64,000 nt of DNA from positions 1,769,295-1,833,294 of the forward strand of contig KL647297.1 of the NCBI GenBank assembly GCA_000727475.1. The letters are read 5' to 3'. The DNA is from Sarcocystis neurona. Its lineage: Eukaryota; Apicomplexa; Conoidasida; Eucoccidiorida; Sarcocystidae. A program made the position numbers and the translations under genes. The notes under the pieces are model-generated. The model was not told where the DNA came from. It saw only the letters and a program-made list of their open reading frames with translations, and searched no databases. This document shows, piece after piece, positions 1 to 11,553 of the stretch; position 1 is the stretch's first letter, and each line of letters starts with the position of its first letter.

Positions 1-1459
1 ACCAGGCGACCCCAGATAAATATCTTCCTGCAAAAGGTCCACAGCGACTCTACATACACATACGTGCTTCTGTCGCTATATGTATACAGGTGGACAGATA
101 TACTGTTCGACTCTTAATCCGAGTAATCCTTCTTTTACATACGCACACTCTCCAACCTAGAGATCCACACCTATATATATATATATAAGCATGCGTAGAT
201 ATATACGTGGAGCACGTGGTCTGTCGACGCGCATATACGGGCGCTGCTGACAGCGACTTCTGCAGGAGATCGACAGTCGCGTCGAACAGCAGCGACAAGA
301 CCACCGGCGTCCAGAGGTTTCCCTCTGTTCCGTCCTTTCTTTCTTTTCCTCTCTATCCATATATATATATATATACGTACACACCTAGACACATACACAC
401 GTATGTACGCACACACACATGTGTGATGTTTGTTCTGTCCGCAGCATCAGATTTTCCCCAGTGAATTCTCTTTTCTTCTCTTCCTCTCTTTTTTCTTCGC
501 CGGACGTGTGTCACTCTCGTGTTCCCAGAGAAACACCGCGTTTGCTTTCTCCTTTCCTGCCTTCCTCTCTCTGCCGCGTGCTTTTTTTTGGGGAGGCACA
601 GCGCGTCGAAGAAACACGAGAGCAGCAACAGCGGCAGCAGCAAGAGCGATCACTCCAGCACAACCAGCAGCCAGGACGACGCCGCAGCAGCACCAGCAGC
701 ACAGGACGCGCGCAGTCGACAGGTGGTAGGTTCGTCCAACTGGCAGGGGTGGCCAACTGAGTCCAGACAACCACCACCAACAGCCGTGACAAAGACACCG
801 AGCAGCAGCAGTGGCAGCAGCACCAGCAGCAGCAGTCGCAGCAGCACCAGCAGCAGCAGCAGTCGCAGCAGCAACAGCAGCAGCAGCAGTCGCAGCAACA
901 ACACACAGAAGGTTTACCGGCTTCTTCCCTACCAGCTAACGTGCCGTAACGTCCGACTGGGTCCTGAAGAACAGCCCCGGTCGGTCCCGTTGCTGCAGTT
1001 CCCTGCAACAAGACACCCGCACGCATGATTGTACACACACACACACACCCACACACATATACATACATACATAGATGTACATATATATATATATTTGCAT
1101 ACACGCATACGTACACATGCACACACATGTGTATATATATGTGGGTGCATTTGTGTAACCTCAAACATGCAGATACGTGTATACGCGTCTTTCTACTCGT
1201 TCGTAAGTCTCAATATATGTACACATGTGGAGACAGAAATAGATAGAGAGAGGGAATATCTACGTATACAGAGAGACAGAGGGCATCGCCTTTGCAATAT
1301 GCAGACGAAAACTACGAATGAACTCGCACTGGTCTCAACGTGTGGAGGAAGACATGAGAGACGCATAAACGCCAGGCAGGCCTCACGTTTACGTACACAC
1401 GTTCCGCCAGTCTTGTAGAAAGTCGATACGTGGACAGGGTCGAGAGCCACACATAAATC
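1..1459. other. Low-complexity flank, no supported gene
   Basis: This stretch lies 3' of the minus-strand gene that ends at 1460. It holds pyrimidine-rich sequence (about 440-600), a CAG-type trinucleotide array (about 800-900) and CA/TA dinucleotide arrays (about 1025-1140). All long open frames here are translations of those repeats (poly-Cys, poly-Leu or poly-Ser). A downstream exon of the neighbouring minus-strand gene could hide here, but I see no convincing splice-bounded segment. Confidence 0.6.
802..900. repeat. CAG-type array with a 15-18 bp higher-order unit
   Basis: The array is built from AGC triplets interrupted at regular spacing by TCGC, giving a 15-18 bp higher-order unit repeated about five times. 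One frame reads poly-Ser with Arg interruptions and another reads poly-Cys on the minus strand. It is typical of the trinucleotide arrays of eimeriid coccidia. No gene can be tied to it. Confidence 0.8.
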
Positions 1460-4400
1460 TCATCTATGAACCATACGTTTATATACGCACGTTGCCCTGT
1501 GTGGTCGGTCCTCTAGCAGCACACTCACATGGGTGGGAGCCTCGTTGCTGCGCTGCTGAGCTGCCGCAGACGTCGTCTCCCTTAATATCGTCGAGAGAAC
1601 GGAAGCCATGAGCGGAATGGCAGAATGTGTCTCCTCGTCTTCCTCCCCCTCGGATTCTTCTTCGTCGCTGCTGTCTTCTTCCTCGTCTGTTTCTGGGTCT
1701 TCGTCACTATCTCCGTCAGCCGCAGCGTCCGTCTGCCTTTCCCCATGCGCTTCTGTTCCTCCGGTACCCTGTTCTTCGCTGACAGCCGCCGCCTCTTGCC
1801 CCGGTGATGTCTGCCCAGCACCTGCAGAACCCGCGGGTAGTCCGGACGCCTGTTCCTGGCTTCCTTCCTGCTGTTGCTGGAGCTGCCGCGGCGCCAGTCC
1901 CTGGGGAGGCGACTCCTGCTGTGATGGCTGCTCCGCACCGCGATGCGTTGCCCCGTGGTGCTCCTGCATCTCCTGCTGCTGTGCTGCAAGTGGTGGATCC
2001 ACGGGCTGCTCCGCGTTTCCCTGCATCTGCTGCGCCGCGGCCAGCTGCTGCTGTTCGGCGTCCGCCTCTTGAGTGGTCTCTTCAGTTCGCTGTTGCTCTT
2101 GTTCCTCGTCCATGGGCTCCTGCTCTCGGGGCTCCTGCTGTCGGGGCTCCTGCTGCAGGTGCTGCAGTCCCTGGTCGTCCACTGGCTGCCCCTGCTGCTG
2201 TCGCTGCTGCTCCTCCTCCTCCTCGTGCGTGGGCTGCGGCTGCTGCTGCTCCCGCTGCTGGTGTGCGGACTCGCGCGGCTGCTCTGGCTGCCCTTCCACA
2301 GCCAGATGCTGCTCGCGCGGAGTGACGGCGAGCAGTCGGTACGTCTCCGGCGGCGGCGACATCAGTCGCTGCGGGATGTGCCGGGGTCGCCTCAGCCACG
2401 CGGGGCGTATGTACAGCCGAGGCAGCACTGCGTCGTTGGGAAGCCACGGCAACTTGCAGCAGCTGGGAGACGGCGGCAAAAAAGAAGGAAGCGCCTCGCT
2501 CCACTCGCGAGCCTCCAGAAGAAGAGAAGCCGCGTCCTGCTTCGCCACTATCGCGCGCACGGCGGCGTCTCCTGCTGACAAACTTTCCGAAACAGCAACA
2601 GGCAGGGACGCCGAGATACCGCCATCAGCAGCAGAAGCCGCAGAATTGCAAGGGGGTCCACCGCTCGTGGAGGAGGACTGGAGAACGCTAGTGAGTAAGC
2701 GCTCGGCTAACTGCCGTCCCACCTGTTTGTGCAACGAGGCTTCTGCGACTGCTGTTGTTGTTGCGAAGGCTGCCGGGGGTCGCTGCAGCAGACAGTTGCG
2801 GTGAACCCCGCGACCAATAGGCAGGTGTCTCAGATCCAGCAGAGAGATATGGTACGTGTTGCTGCCGACAGCAAGTGACGCATGAAACGGAGGCCACCCC
2901 GCAGCTCCAGCCGCAGCAAGCAGTCTTCCTTCTCCGCTCCGGACCCGGACTCCTCTGCACGGAGCAGCAGACGAAGGCGTCCCGCCACTGCTGCTGCTGT
3001 TGAAACGCCAGCAGGCGGGACTGGGCACGCCGTGTCGGGCAGCACCTGCCGCGGAAGCGGTGGAGGAGACCCAGCAGCCGCAGCAACCGCAGATCATCTC
3101 TTTGCCGGCGCTGTCCGCAGCGCAAGAGCGACCAACCCCGCCCGGCTGCGGGTGACCGCTGCCAGCCCTCCTGCTCATGCAGCAGCCTCTGCAGCTGCGG
3201 CTGCAGTCGGGAAGGGGGTACGTCGGCAGAGCGGCCGCAGGGGGCACAGGGTTGCATGCGAAGCTCCACGTAGAGAGATCTTTCTCGCACTTCGAGTACA
3301 GCGTCGGCGGCCCCACGACATTGCTGCAGCAGCCCAGCAGCAGCACACACACACACACACAGGCGTACTGTCGAGGACGGCGCAGCAAGCACTGTGTCAA
3401 CGGCAGTGTTCTGCAGAACGCGCAGCGGCAGTAACCAAACCGCAGTCGAAGCGACGAAGCAGCAGCTGCAGCAGCAGCAGCACGACGAGGGCTTGACAGG
3501 ACACACAGGGGCAGCAGCAACAGGTGTTGTGCTGCTCAATGGAGACACACGGTTGACCAACGTGCGCGTGTAAATCTCGGCAGCGCGGACGTGTTCTTTT
3601 CCACAAAGACGCGTGCCCGCGGAGGGGGAGGGCCCTCTCTGTGTCTCTGCGTGTACGGAGACAAAACTGGTTCGAGGAGACCTGCGCTCCTCACCGAGGC
3701 CCCGTGCGCTGCGTCGACACAGAGGCCCGCGCTTCTCGCGCAGCAGCGATAACGCGCTGACTCAGCCACCACCCTCCCACACGAAAAGACCGCATTTCCC
3801 CCGTGTTCCACTGCACATGTGCCCTGGAGGAGATCGACAAGCAGCACAGCGAAATCGCCAGCAAGGTAGAGCAGCTCCGCCCCCTTCCGCGGGGGGACAA
3901 AGTGAGCGCGGCGCAGCCTCTCCGGTCTGCTGTGGCGCGCCTTTGAGGCACACACGTGTGCGACACCCACCACGACGGCTCATGGCTGGTGAGATTCTTC
4001 TCTGAGCGAAGAAGAAGGCAGCTGTGCTCTCCCCTCTAGACAAGACAGCTGCAGTGCGCGCCTGGTCTTATACAGAACCGAAGACTGCTCAAAAAAGAGA
4101 GTTACTCTGTACGAGTGATACGCAGGGAAGACCACCGACGTCCTTCCCTGGGGCTGCCACACGCGAAGGACGGCAGGACACGACCTCGCAATTCTTCTGC
4201 TGGGTCTGCTGCCGTCTCCGCACAGCGACGCACTGTGTGTGTGTGTGTGTCTCGCTCTCTGCTGTTTTGAGAGCCTTCCGCCCCGCCGTCCAGAGCTGCG
4301 TACATAGGACGGGGGAGACGGGTAGTATACTCCGAGAGGCTAGGAACGCGGGGCAGCGGCAATACTCCGCACACAAGAAACGTGTGGCAGGCATACGTCT

Positions 4401-7292
4401 CCCACACACAAACAAAAGAAGGGTGGGGGCACTGGCTCGACGAGACGTGCTGCCCTCCTCATCCAGGCCTCGACACACAGACAGAAAAAGTGCAGCAGGA
4501 ATAAAACTCCCACGCGGAGACCAGAGACACGCTGCAGTGACAAAACTTCCACAGACTCAGACAAGAGAAGTGCAGCAGTAATAGAGCTCCCACACAGAGA
4601 CAAGTGAAGTGCAGCAGCAGCAGCAGCAATAGAACTCCCACCCAGAGGCAAGTGAAGTGCAGCAGCAGCAGCAATAGAACTCCCACACAGAGACAAGTGA
4701 AGTGCAGCAGCAGCAGCAGAACTCCCACACAGAGACAAGAGACGTGCAGCAGTAATAGAACTCCCACAGACTCGGACAAAAGAAGTGTGGCAGCGGTGGT
4801 ATTTCCACAGATCGAGAGTCAACGGTAGTGCAGCACGGGTGGGGAGCGCGTGTACGGCATCCTGTGCCGCAGGGATGTGCGGAGAATCTGCGTAGATTTC
4901 TCCGTTCCTGCAACACCACCCACAGGGGGCCACCCGGCGGTGATGAGACAGGCGCCTTTCGAAATAAAATTTCTTTTCTTCCTCACACCCAGCTGGACAT
5001 CGTCTCACAGCACGTGTAAACAGAGATACGTAAGCGAAGAACCTCCTTCTGGGCGGATAAATGTATAGAAGTCAGAAGATATATACGCACATAAATCTTG
5101 TTGTAACTGAGTGTACACAAGTATACAGAGAGAGAGCTGTGTCTATTTACCGACTACATATATGCACATATATATGTAGGTAGGTGGTGAACGCTGCCAG
5201 TGAGAGGCGACGCACATCCCGCTTGTAGCTCAGTATACACACACCCCTATATATATATATATGTAGACATTGAGAGAGAGCAGGGAGATAGAGGTGAGTA
5301 TATATATACATATAGATAGAGGTAAGTATCGTATGTATACGTATGCAAACGTTGTAGGTGTGCGCTGCCAGTGAGAGGCGCTTACAGGAGCCACAGGTCC
5401 GGCATGAGGACTTCGTTTTGCACGTCGATGAGGGCCTTCCTAATTCGAGCGTTTCTTTGGTTTCTTCCGTCTGCGGCGTCTGCGCGATATGTCTCGTCTC
5501 CTCGGTATCTGGCGTCTCCAAAGGCCTCGCCATCTGCTTCGGCGCGCCGCCGTTGTTCCTCGAGCTCCTCCTGCTGCCGCTGCTGCTCGTCGTCCTCCTG
5601 CTGCAGCACGCGCCGCTGCTCCTCCAGCAGTTCCTGCTGCTGCTGCGCCAGCTGCTCCGCTTGCTGTTTCTTGCAGACCGCCTTCCGCTGCGCCGCAGCG
5701 GCGCGCAGTCTCCCCAGGTGCTCCCGCACTGCCACAAGACTGAAGAGCATGATGTCCCCCTCCCACGTGCAGCAGACAAGCACCTCTTCGCCGGCAAGGA
5801 TCTCGCAGCCGATGCGGGTGATGCGTCTCGCGGGTCGCGGCGACTGCTGCGGCTGGTGGTGCTGCCGCAGCCTCCCAGAGAGCCCCGTCTCTCCCCAGAG
5901 TCTCCTTGCCGTTCGGAAGGTGTCCCGGCCCTGGAGGAGCCGCTGCTGCAGCGTGGCCGCGAGCGACGGGGCCCCTCGAGGACTTGTGCGGCTGTTCTCG
6001 CGGTCCGTCCACTCCCCCCCTGTCGCAGTTGCTGCACGAAAAGGAACGGCAGAAGCAGCACCACCTCCCCCCACGACTCCAGACGGAGGAGCAGCAGCGC
6101 CAGCAACGCCAGAGGCGGCAGCGTCCGACCCACCTTCCGGCCGAGGACCCCCCCGAGCAGCCACCGCCGCAGGCCACGGGCTGCTGCTGCGGCGACTGAA
6201 GAAAGGGAGACGCGGCGTGGCGCTCAAGAGGGCAGGGCCTGACTCCGGCGCCCGCCGCCCCCTGTTGCTGTCTCCGTGAGGGGTGGCGGTGGCAGCAGCA
6301 CCGGCACCACTACCGGACGCAGCGACGTCACGTTCCCCACTGCTCGTGCTGCTGTAGTCGCTGCTGTCAGAGAGATAGTGCTCCCACGTAGTGAAGTGCC
6401 GCCGGGCGTCGCCTCCTAGCCTCGCGCTGCATGAGGGCAGTCGCAACAGAAACCGGTCGCATATATATCTCATGTTGCCGCGCTTCTCTCTGCTGGCGCT
6501 TCCCGGCTGCTCGGCTCCACCCAAGGTGGAGCTGCCTCCTCCACCGCGCTCTGCTGCAGCTGCTGCGCCTCCTGCGCCTTGGCGGTCCACCCGCCCGTTG
6601 TGGTCTGCACGTCGTCTCCGCCTGCTGCGACGGTTTCCTCTCGTCTGGCTGCTGCCGCTCTCGACGACCGTCTTCTCACTGTCGCTGCGGCTGTTCTCCG
6701 AGCTGCTGCCATCGCTGCTGCTGCTCATCTCGCTCCCTGAGACCTCCTGCCACCGCTCCAAATGCTCTCTGCCGTACGCGCACGGCGGCCACAGCTCCCC
6801 CTGCGGCAGCAGCGCCCCCTGGAAGGCCTCTGCAGCAACACTGGTCAGCGCTGTGCTTCTCAACGCGTGCTTCCTCCTGCCGACGTGAGGCTCAGGCGAC
6901 GGGTACATCTGGGCAGACTGCTGCACCAGGTGCCGCTTCTCCGGTGCAAGCTTCGCACTAAGATGCGACAGAGGTGGCCCCCCTCGCCCCGCCAGCAGCA
7001 GCACCATCACGCGGCCCTCAGTCCCTGCGACGAACAGCATATCACCCGCAGGAGCTACTGCCAGAGGACTCGTAGCCTCCATGGGAACTGTAAAGGGCAG
7101 CGGCTCCGACCCCAGCCTGAGTCCAGCAGGACGCAGGGGGACAGCAAACAGCAGCGAGAGGCTGCGCAGCTTCGGTCGCCACTTCAGCGTCTGCATACTA
7201 GCTGTGACAGTCTCCCCCACTGCCCCGGCGCCCTCACACGCAGCCGTCTCCGGACCCGGGGACGACGCGGCGGCTTCTTCAGAGTCTTCCAT
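1460..7292 (-). CDS. Large low-complexity protein with beta-propeller-like segments (two exons)
   Basis: Exon 1 is 7292-5386 and exon 2 is 3323-1460 (minus strand). The ATG at 7292 has a good context (purine at -3, G at +4). Exon 1 ends in a strong GTAAGC donor in phase 2; the TAA inside that donor explains the apparent stop at 5382. An acceptor after a CTGCTGCAG at 3324 restores phase into a 620-codon open frame. The predicted protein has about 1,256 residues. Residues 75-100 and 490-518 read like beta-propeller strands (LFVAGTEGRVMVLLL; VLVCCTWEGDIMLFSL). The second recalls WD40 blades or the V(V/A)CAWDG segment of ITFG2, but this is only a hint. Residues 530-585 form a Gln/Glu coiled coil. 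The second half is rich in Gln/Glu and ends in an acidic Asp/Glu tail. Between 2700 and 3300 other frames also look protein-like, so a small unrecognised intron or frameshift is possible. A GTGCGT near 1490 could be a further donor. Function is unknown. Confidence 0.6.
4489..4800. repeat. Minisatellite, about 40-55 bp unit, about eight copies
   Basis: The unit core is ACTCCCACACAGAGACAAG followed by TGAAGTG and a variable number of CAG triplets, ending AATAGA. About eight copies lie in tandem and differ mainly in CAG number and in a few point changes. The array lies inside the intron (3324-5385) of the minus-strand gene. On the minus strand it reads as a pseudo-peptide repeat containing WEFYCC, which is not taken as coding. 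The CAG core suggests ongoing length variation. Confidence 0.85.
5193..5384. repeat. Direct repeat of the exon-proximal intron sequence
   Basis: CGCTGCCAGTGAGAGGCG occurs at about 5193-5210 and again at about 5364-5381, next to the splice donor of the minus-strand gene. Between the copies lie CT/GA and TA dinucleotide runs. The second copy abuts the donor, so the first looks like a duplicated donor-flank. Whether the inner copy could act as a decoy donor is not clear; it lacks the GTAAGC. Confidence 0.7.
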
Positions 7293-10200
7293 CCTCGACG
7301 AAGACGCTGTTCTCTCGTCCTTCTCCTTCCTGCTGCTCAGCCGACGTCCGCTGCTGTTGCGGCTGCCGTCTCACACACCGCCTTTCCTGGAAAGACTGCC
7401 GCTGTCCGCCTCTGTGGGGGGGACGACACGTCGTCGCGGCGCTGAGACGTCTTGGCGACCCTGCGCTGATGGTGAGTATCCTTCTGTAGCAGCAAGTCAT
7501 CCGCTGCTGGGGTGGCACTGTCTTTTGCTGGGTATTTCCTGTTTTGCTGCTGCTGCTCCTGCGACCTATGTGTAGACGCGTCCCTCCATGCTTGGACCTC
7601 TGCATACGCACGTATGTACAGGGAAGTACGCACAGACCGAGGAAGACAGACTCGTACGCGGAAGCACCTACATACATGTGTGTACCGGCACAGAGACGCA
7701 TTACACATACAGAGGCACCACACACATATATATACATATACGGATGCTATATGTATATAGATATATATATATATATGTGGGGTGCACGTAGGCGTATGTG
7801 TGTATCTCCTGGTGCACGTGCGTCCCCTGTCGCAGGTGGAGATACGGGTGCATCACGCAGACCAACGTGCTTAAAGTAATGTACACGCGTGTGTGTGTGT
7901 CTCTCTTTCTGGCTGGGTGGGTTTGTGTGGTCGCCCTTCTATGTGTGCGCCGTGTGGTGCAGCAACCTTTAACCGCCCTCCCTGCAGCAACCGCAGGAGG
8001 CCGGTGTACGGCGCTTGTTCACTTTTCGTGGCGTTGCTGCGCCTGTGAGTGAAAGCAACCGCGGTGGGTACGGCTGTGTGCGGTTGCTCCTGAGGGCGCT
8101 GCGCTTCTGCTGGTGTTGCTGTGTAGCTCCAAATCCAACTGCGCGGTGCGGAGCGGCATCATCAAGTTGCTGCATCTGCTGCTGCTGCAGCACTCCCTGG
8201 CAGTGACGCTTGTCGTTGACGGAGGCTGGGCCTGGGTCAGCAGTGGTCGCAAACACGCGTGGTGCACTTCCACGGGGCTAACAAAAGTAGACACCCCCCG
8301 GGGAGGACTCGCGGACCACCAGGTTCTGCTGCCGTGTCGCTCTTGCTGCTGCGAAGCTTCTATCTGCTGCAGCAGCCGCTTATTATGACAAGACGCGACG
8401 AAGGAGCAGCCGGACACAGGTGCCGGGTTTACGTGGTTCTTTCTGCTGTCGTTGTTCCCTCTGCTGTTGCCCGGGCCACTCCGCTCCCAGCACCGCTGCT
8501 GCCGCGCGCCCTGCTGTGTTGCTGCTGCGTTTTTCACGCGCAGAACCGTCTGCGTCAAGCTCAACTCAAAAAGGCAGAACAGCCATCGGTGGAGTTGCTG
8601 TTGCTGTTTCTTCTTCTCCAGCCGTGCTCTTGTGTGCTTCTTGCCGCTGTATACCTGTCTTAACTGCCGCAGCTACACCACCCGCTGCTGCTGCCCGGTG
8701 CGAGTGTGCCGCCGCTGCTGCCGATGCTGCTGCGTTGGAGAAGGCGGCCGCGCAGAAGGCCTCACACGCGCTTTTTCAAAGAAAGAGCGGTGCACCAGCA
8801 AGCACAAAGAAGAGGGGAAGGGAGTCCACCGATAAGAAAACAGATGCGGAAGGAAAACATCTGAGAGCGCAAGCGACGACGCAGCAGCCGTAGCGTTGGC
8901 TGCACGGCCGCGGCTTGAACCACTGGTGGATTTGTGCTGCGGCGGGGCTGCGGTTGTGCTGCTGGCGTTTCGCAGTGCGCGGACTGCCCGCCGTAGAACA
9001 CGCAGGCTGCAACGCTCGTTGGTTACTGCTGTCCCCTGCTCCTGCTGCTGCTGCTCCCCTGCGAAACCGCCGCGCCTCCTGCTGCTGGGCCGATGACCCT
9101 TTCCACAGCCGCAGCCAAAGTGCTGGTACAACTGCTGCCGCTGCTTCAATGCCAAAAGGAGAGAGTCTGGGGCTGGTGGTGCTGATCGAGAAGACGACCG
9201 CGCGGAACGGCGTGGCTTGTGCTGCTCTTGCTGCTCGCACCCCTAGACTCGGTCCTGCTGCTGTGGTGGTCGTGGCTGCATCTGCTTCCCTGCTGCCTCT
9301 ATATGCAAAGAAGGTTCTAAGCGGCGCACATCGCCGTAACCGGGATATTCTGTGCTTGTATCAGCTGTATGTATACGTGTGTGGCTGTGTCACTGCGGCT
9401 CCTCGCCGCAGCCACGGGAATCTGCGCATCCCCCGCTATGTTCATACGTGTGTGTCGTTGTCCTTGTGGCTCCGCCTGCTGCAGCCCGCCCTGTTGTTCC
9501 CTGCGACTTCCCCATACCACGAGTCGACCTCCACTCTGCCGTCCTGCTTCCTTCGAGTACACCGTCCTTCACTTGTGGGCCAAGTTTTTAGCTTCCTTTA
9601 CAATTCTTTTGAGTACCGGCTTCCTCAGGCGTCCGCGACTGTCCGTTACACGCTCACCGCCGCCAACAGCTGTGCATCTCCTGTGCTCCGCTCCAACTCC
9701 GCTCGCTCTGGGGCTGTGCTGCTGGGGCTGGGGCAGTTCCTGCTGCTGTTGCTGTGGTGCTCCTGCCGTTCCTGGGGACGCAGTTCTGTTCCGCTGCTGC
9801 TGCCTGGTTTGGGGCACACACCAGCGACATCCCCGGCTGCAACTTTGTGCTGGTGTTGCTCTCTCACCGCCCCTGCTGCTGCGGCGTTGCTGCTCGACTT
9901 TCCTGGGGCTGCTGCGCGGCTTCTGCGTTGGTGTTGCCGCAGCTTGCTGCTGTGCGACCACTACTGCTCGGCGGCGGCTATCATAGATACTGCTGCACAG
10001 ATGTACGTTGTTCGCGGCACGACTGCGCTGCCGCCGCACACGCTCCCGCGCCCAGTGCAGCCGTGCCACCAGCAGCACTCCAGCAGCATGCATGCGTGCA
10101 GCAGGAATTTGGCTGGTACTCGGGCGCTCCCTGGCAGAGAATCTGCAGAAAGGGAAAGTACTCGTCCTCGCGATCTGCCGCTCTGCGGTTCTTTCCTCCC

Positions 10201-10906
10201 ATCTGTCGAGACGACGCACCAGCGTCAGCCATATCCACGAGTCGACTGTTTGTCGATCCGCCAGCAGCTGCCGCTGTGGTTTCCACTGCTGTGACCGGCA
10301 TCACTGCTGTTATTGCTACCGTACCCTGTGAATAGACGAGGCAAGAGCAGCTGCTCTCGTTGCTGTGTCTGTTGATCCTGCGAGGGGATCGACTGCGTAG
10401 AACAGTCGATCTCTTAAGTTCGGTGCCTAGAAAGTGGAACAGCGCTGTCTCGGGCTGCTGCGCTGTGCACTACGCGCGCTCGTGCAACAGATGAGACTTC
10501 CCCGACGCTACCTGCTGGGGATGTACGTATCAACACACTAAAACACCTACGTATGCAGCGCATGCACGTACATGTCTACTATCTATAAAAGTCAGGACCA
10601 TACATATACGCTTACGCACATACATGTACGTATATTTTTTGCATATACAGAGCATACATATACGCACACGAACACGTATTTGTTAGCGTCCACCTTCATA
10701 TATACATATGCGTAAGAAACCTGAGTGGAGGTACATATAAAACGTACCCGCCTGTTACAGCAAGCTGGAGCAGCAGCCCTTGCATATACCAATGTTGAGA
10801 TGCTCGCAGAGGCGCAAGCTTGCTCCTGCGTCATCGCGACGTTAGATGCCGCTACGCATGCACGACTTTATCTGCACGTGGGACGGCACGTGGTGTACTA
10901 GGAAGC

Positions 10907-10938
<32 letters not shown>

Positions 10939-11553
10939 GGATGGGATATACTGTGAAGTAGATGTGGGAGTCTGATTCGTATTGTTTCAGTAGGACGGCT
11001 TGTAGCAGCAGCGTCCGAACAGCAGCAGCTTCCGAACAGCAGCAGCCTCCCGCAGCGCGAGCAGCCCGCAGCAACAGGGGAGGGCCAAGCCAGAGTGCGG
11101 AGCCGCCGAGAGCACACGTGGTAAGCGTCTTTCCGCAGCAGGGGAGGGGGGATACGCAGGTGCAGCAGCGTCGCACGGCATGTGCTGCAGGAGAGCAGCA
11201 TTCGCGACAGCAATTCGGGAGGCAGCAGCAGCGGCCCACAACACCCAGCGGCCGCAACGCGTGCGCAGCAGCCGACTAAGTAGCAGTGGTCGCAAGAGAG
11301 AAAACGACTCAGCATCAGCACCCCCAGGCAGCCTCTCCGCAGCAGGGGAGCAGTAGCAGCAGCGGAGGGAGAACAGCAGCCGCGCACAGGGCGGGTCGGG
11401 ATCGTAGAGAAGCCGCGGACAGTGTCTCGCAACAGCAGAGGAAGGGCAGCAAAAACAGCAGCAGCGCAGACGCGACGCTGCGGCACAGAGCAGCAGCAGC
11501 GACAACCCCACAGGGACGATCTGCGGCAGCGCAGCAGCCGCTTTTCCGCGAGG
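7293..11553. other. Divergent spacer between the minus-strand gene and GPN2
   Basis: The two flanking genes are transcribed away from each other, so both promoters should lie here. The stretch is mostly CTG/CAG-rich sequence (7.9-10.3 kb) plus TA/CA arrays (7.6-7.9 and 10.5-10.95 kb). A 459-codon plus-strand frame (8915-10294) and several minus-strand frames of 100-217 codons are open, but they are repeat-derived and unlike any family I know. Extra 5' exons of the minus-strand gene could hide here. No core promoter motif is claimed. Confidence 0.6.
10911..10938. repeat. (AT)14 microsatellite
   Basis: An uninterrupted run of 14 AT dinucleotides about 600 bp upstream of the GPN2 start codon. 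Similar but shorter TA runs recur about every kilobase through the introns of the window. Confidence 0.95.

Noticed and set aside
511..1164. 217-codon minus-strand frame with long poly-Cys
   Set aside because: It is a direct translation of the trinucleotide and CA/TA arrays, with no start or splice signals of note.
5382..5384. TAA as the end of the minus-strand propeller-like gene
   Set aside because: It lies inside a GTAAGC donor in phase 2, and the acceptor at 3324 opens a 620-codon frame in phase.
8915..10294. 459-codon plus-strand open frame
   Set aside because: It has no ATG at its first codon, is made of CTG/GCT-derived Leu, Cys and Ala runs plus CA-repeat text, and contains no recognisable domain. 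CAG/CTG DNA lacks stop codons, so such frames arise by chance.
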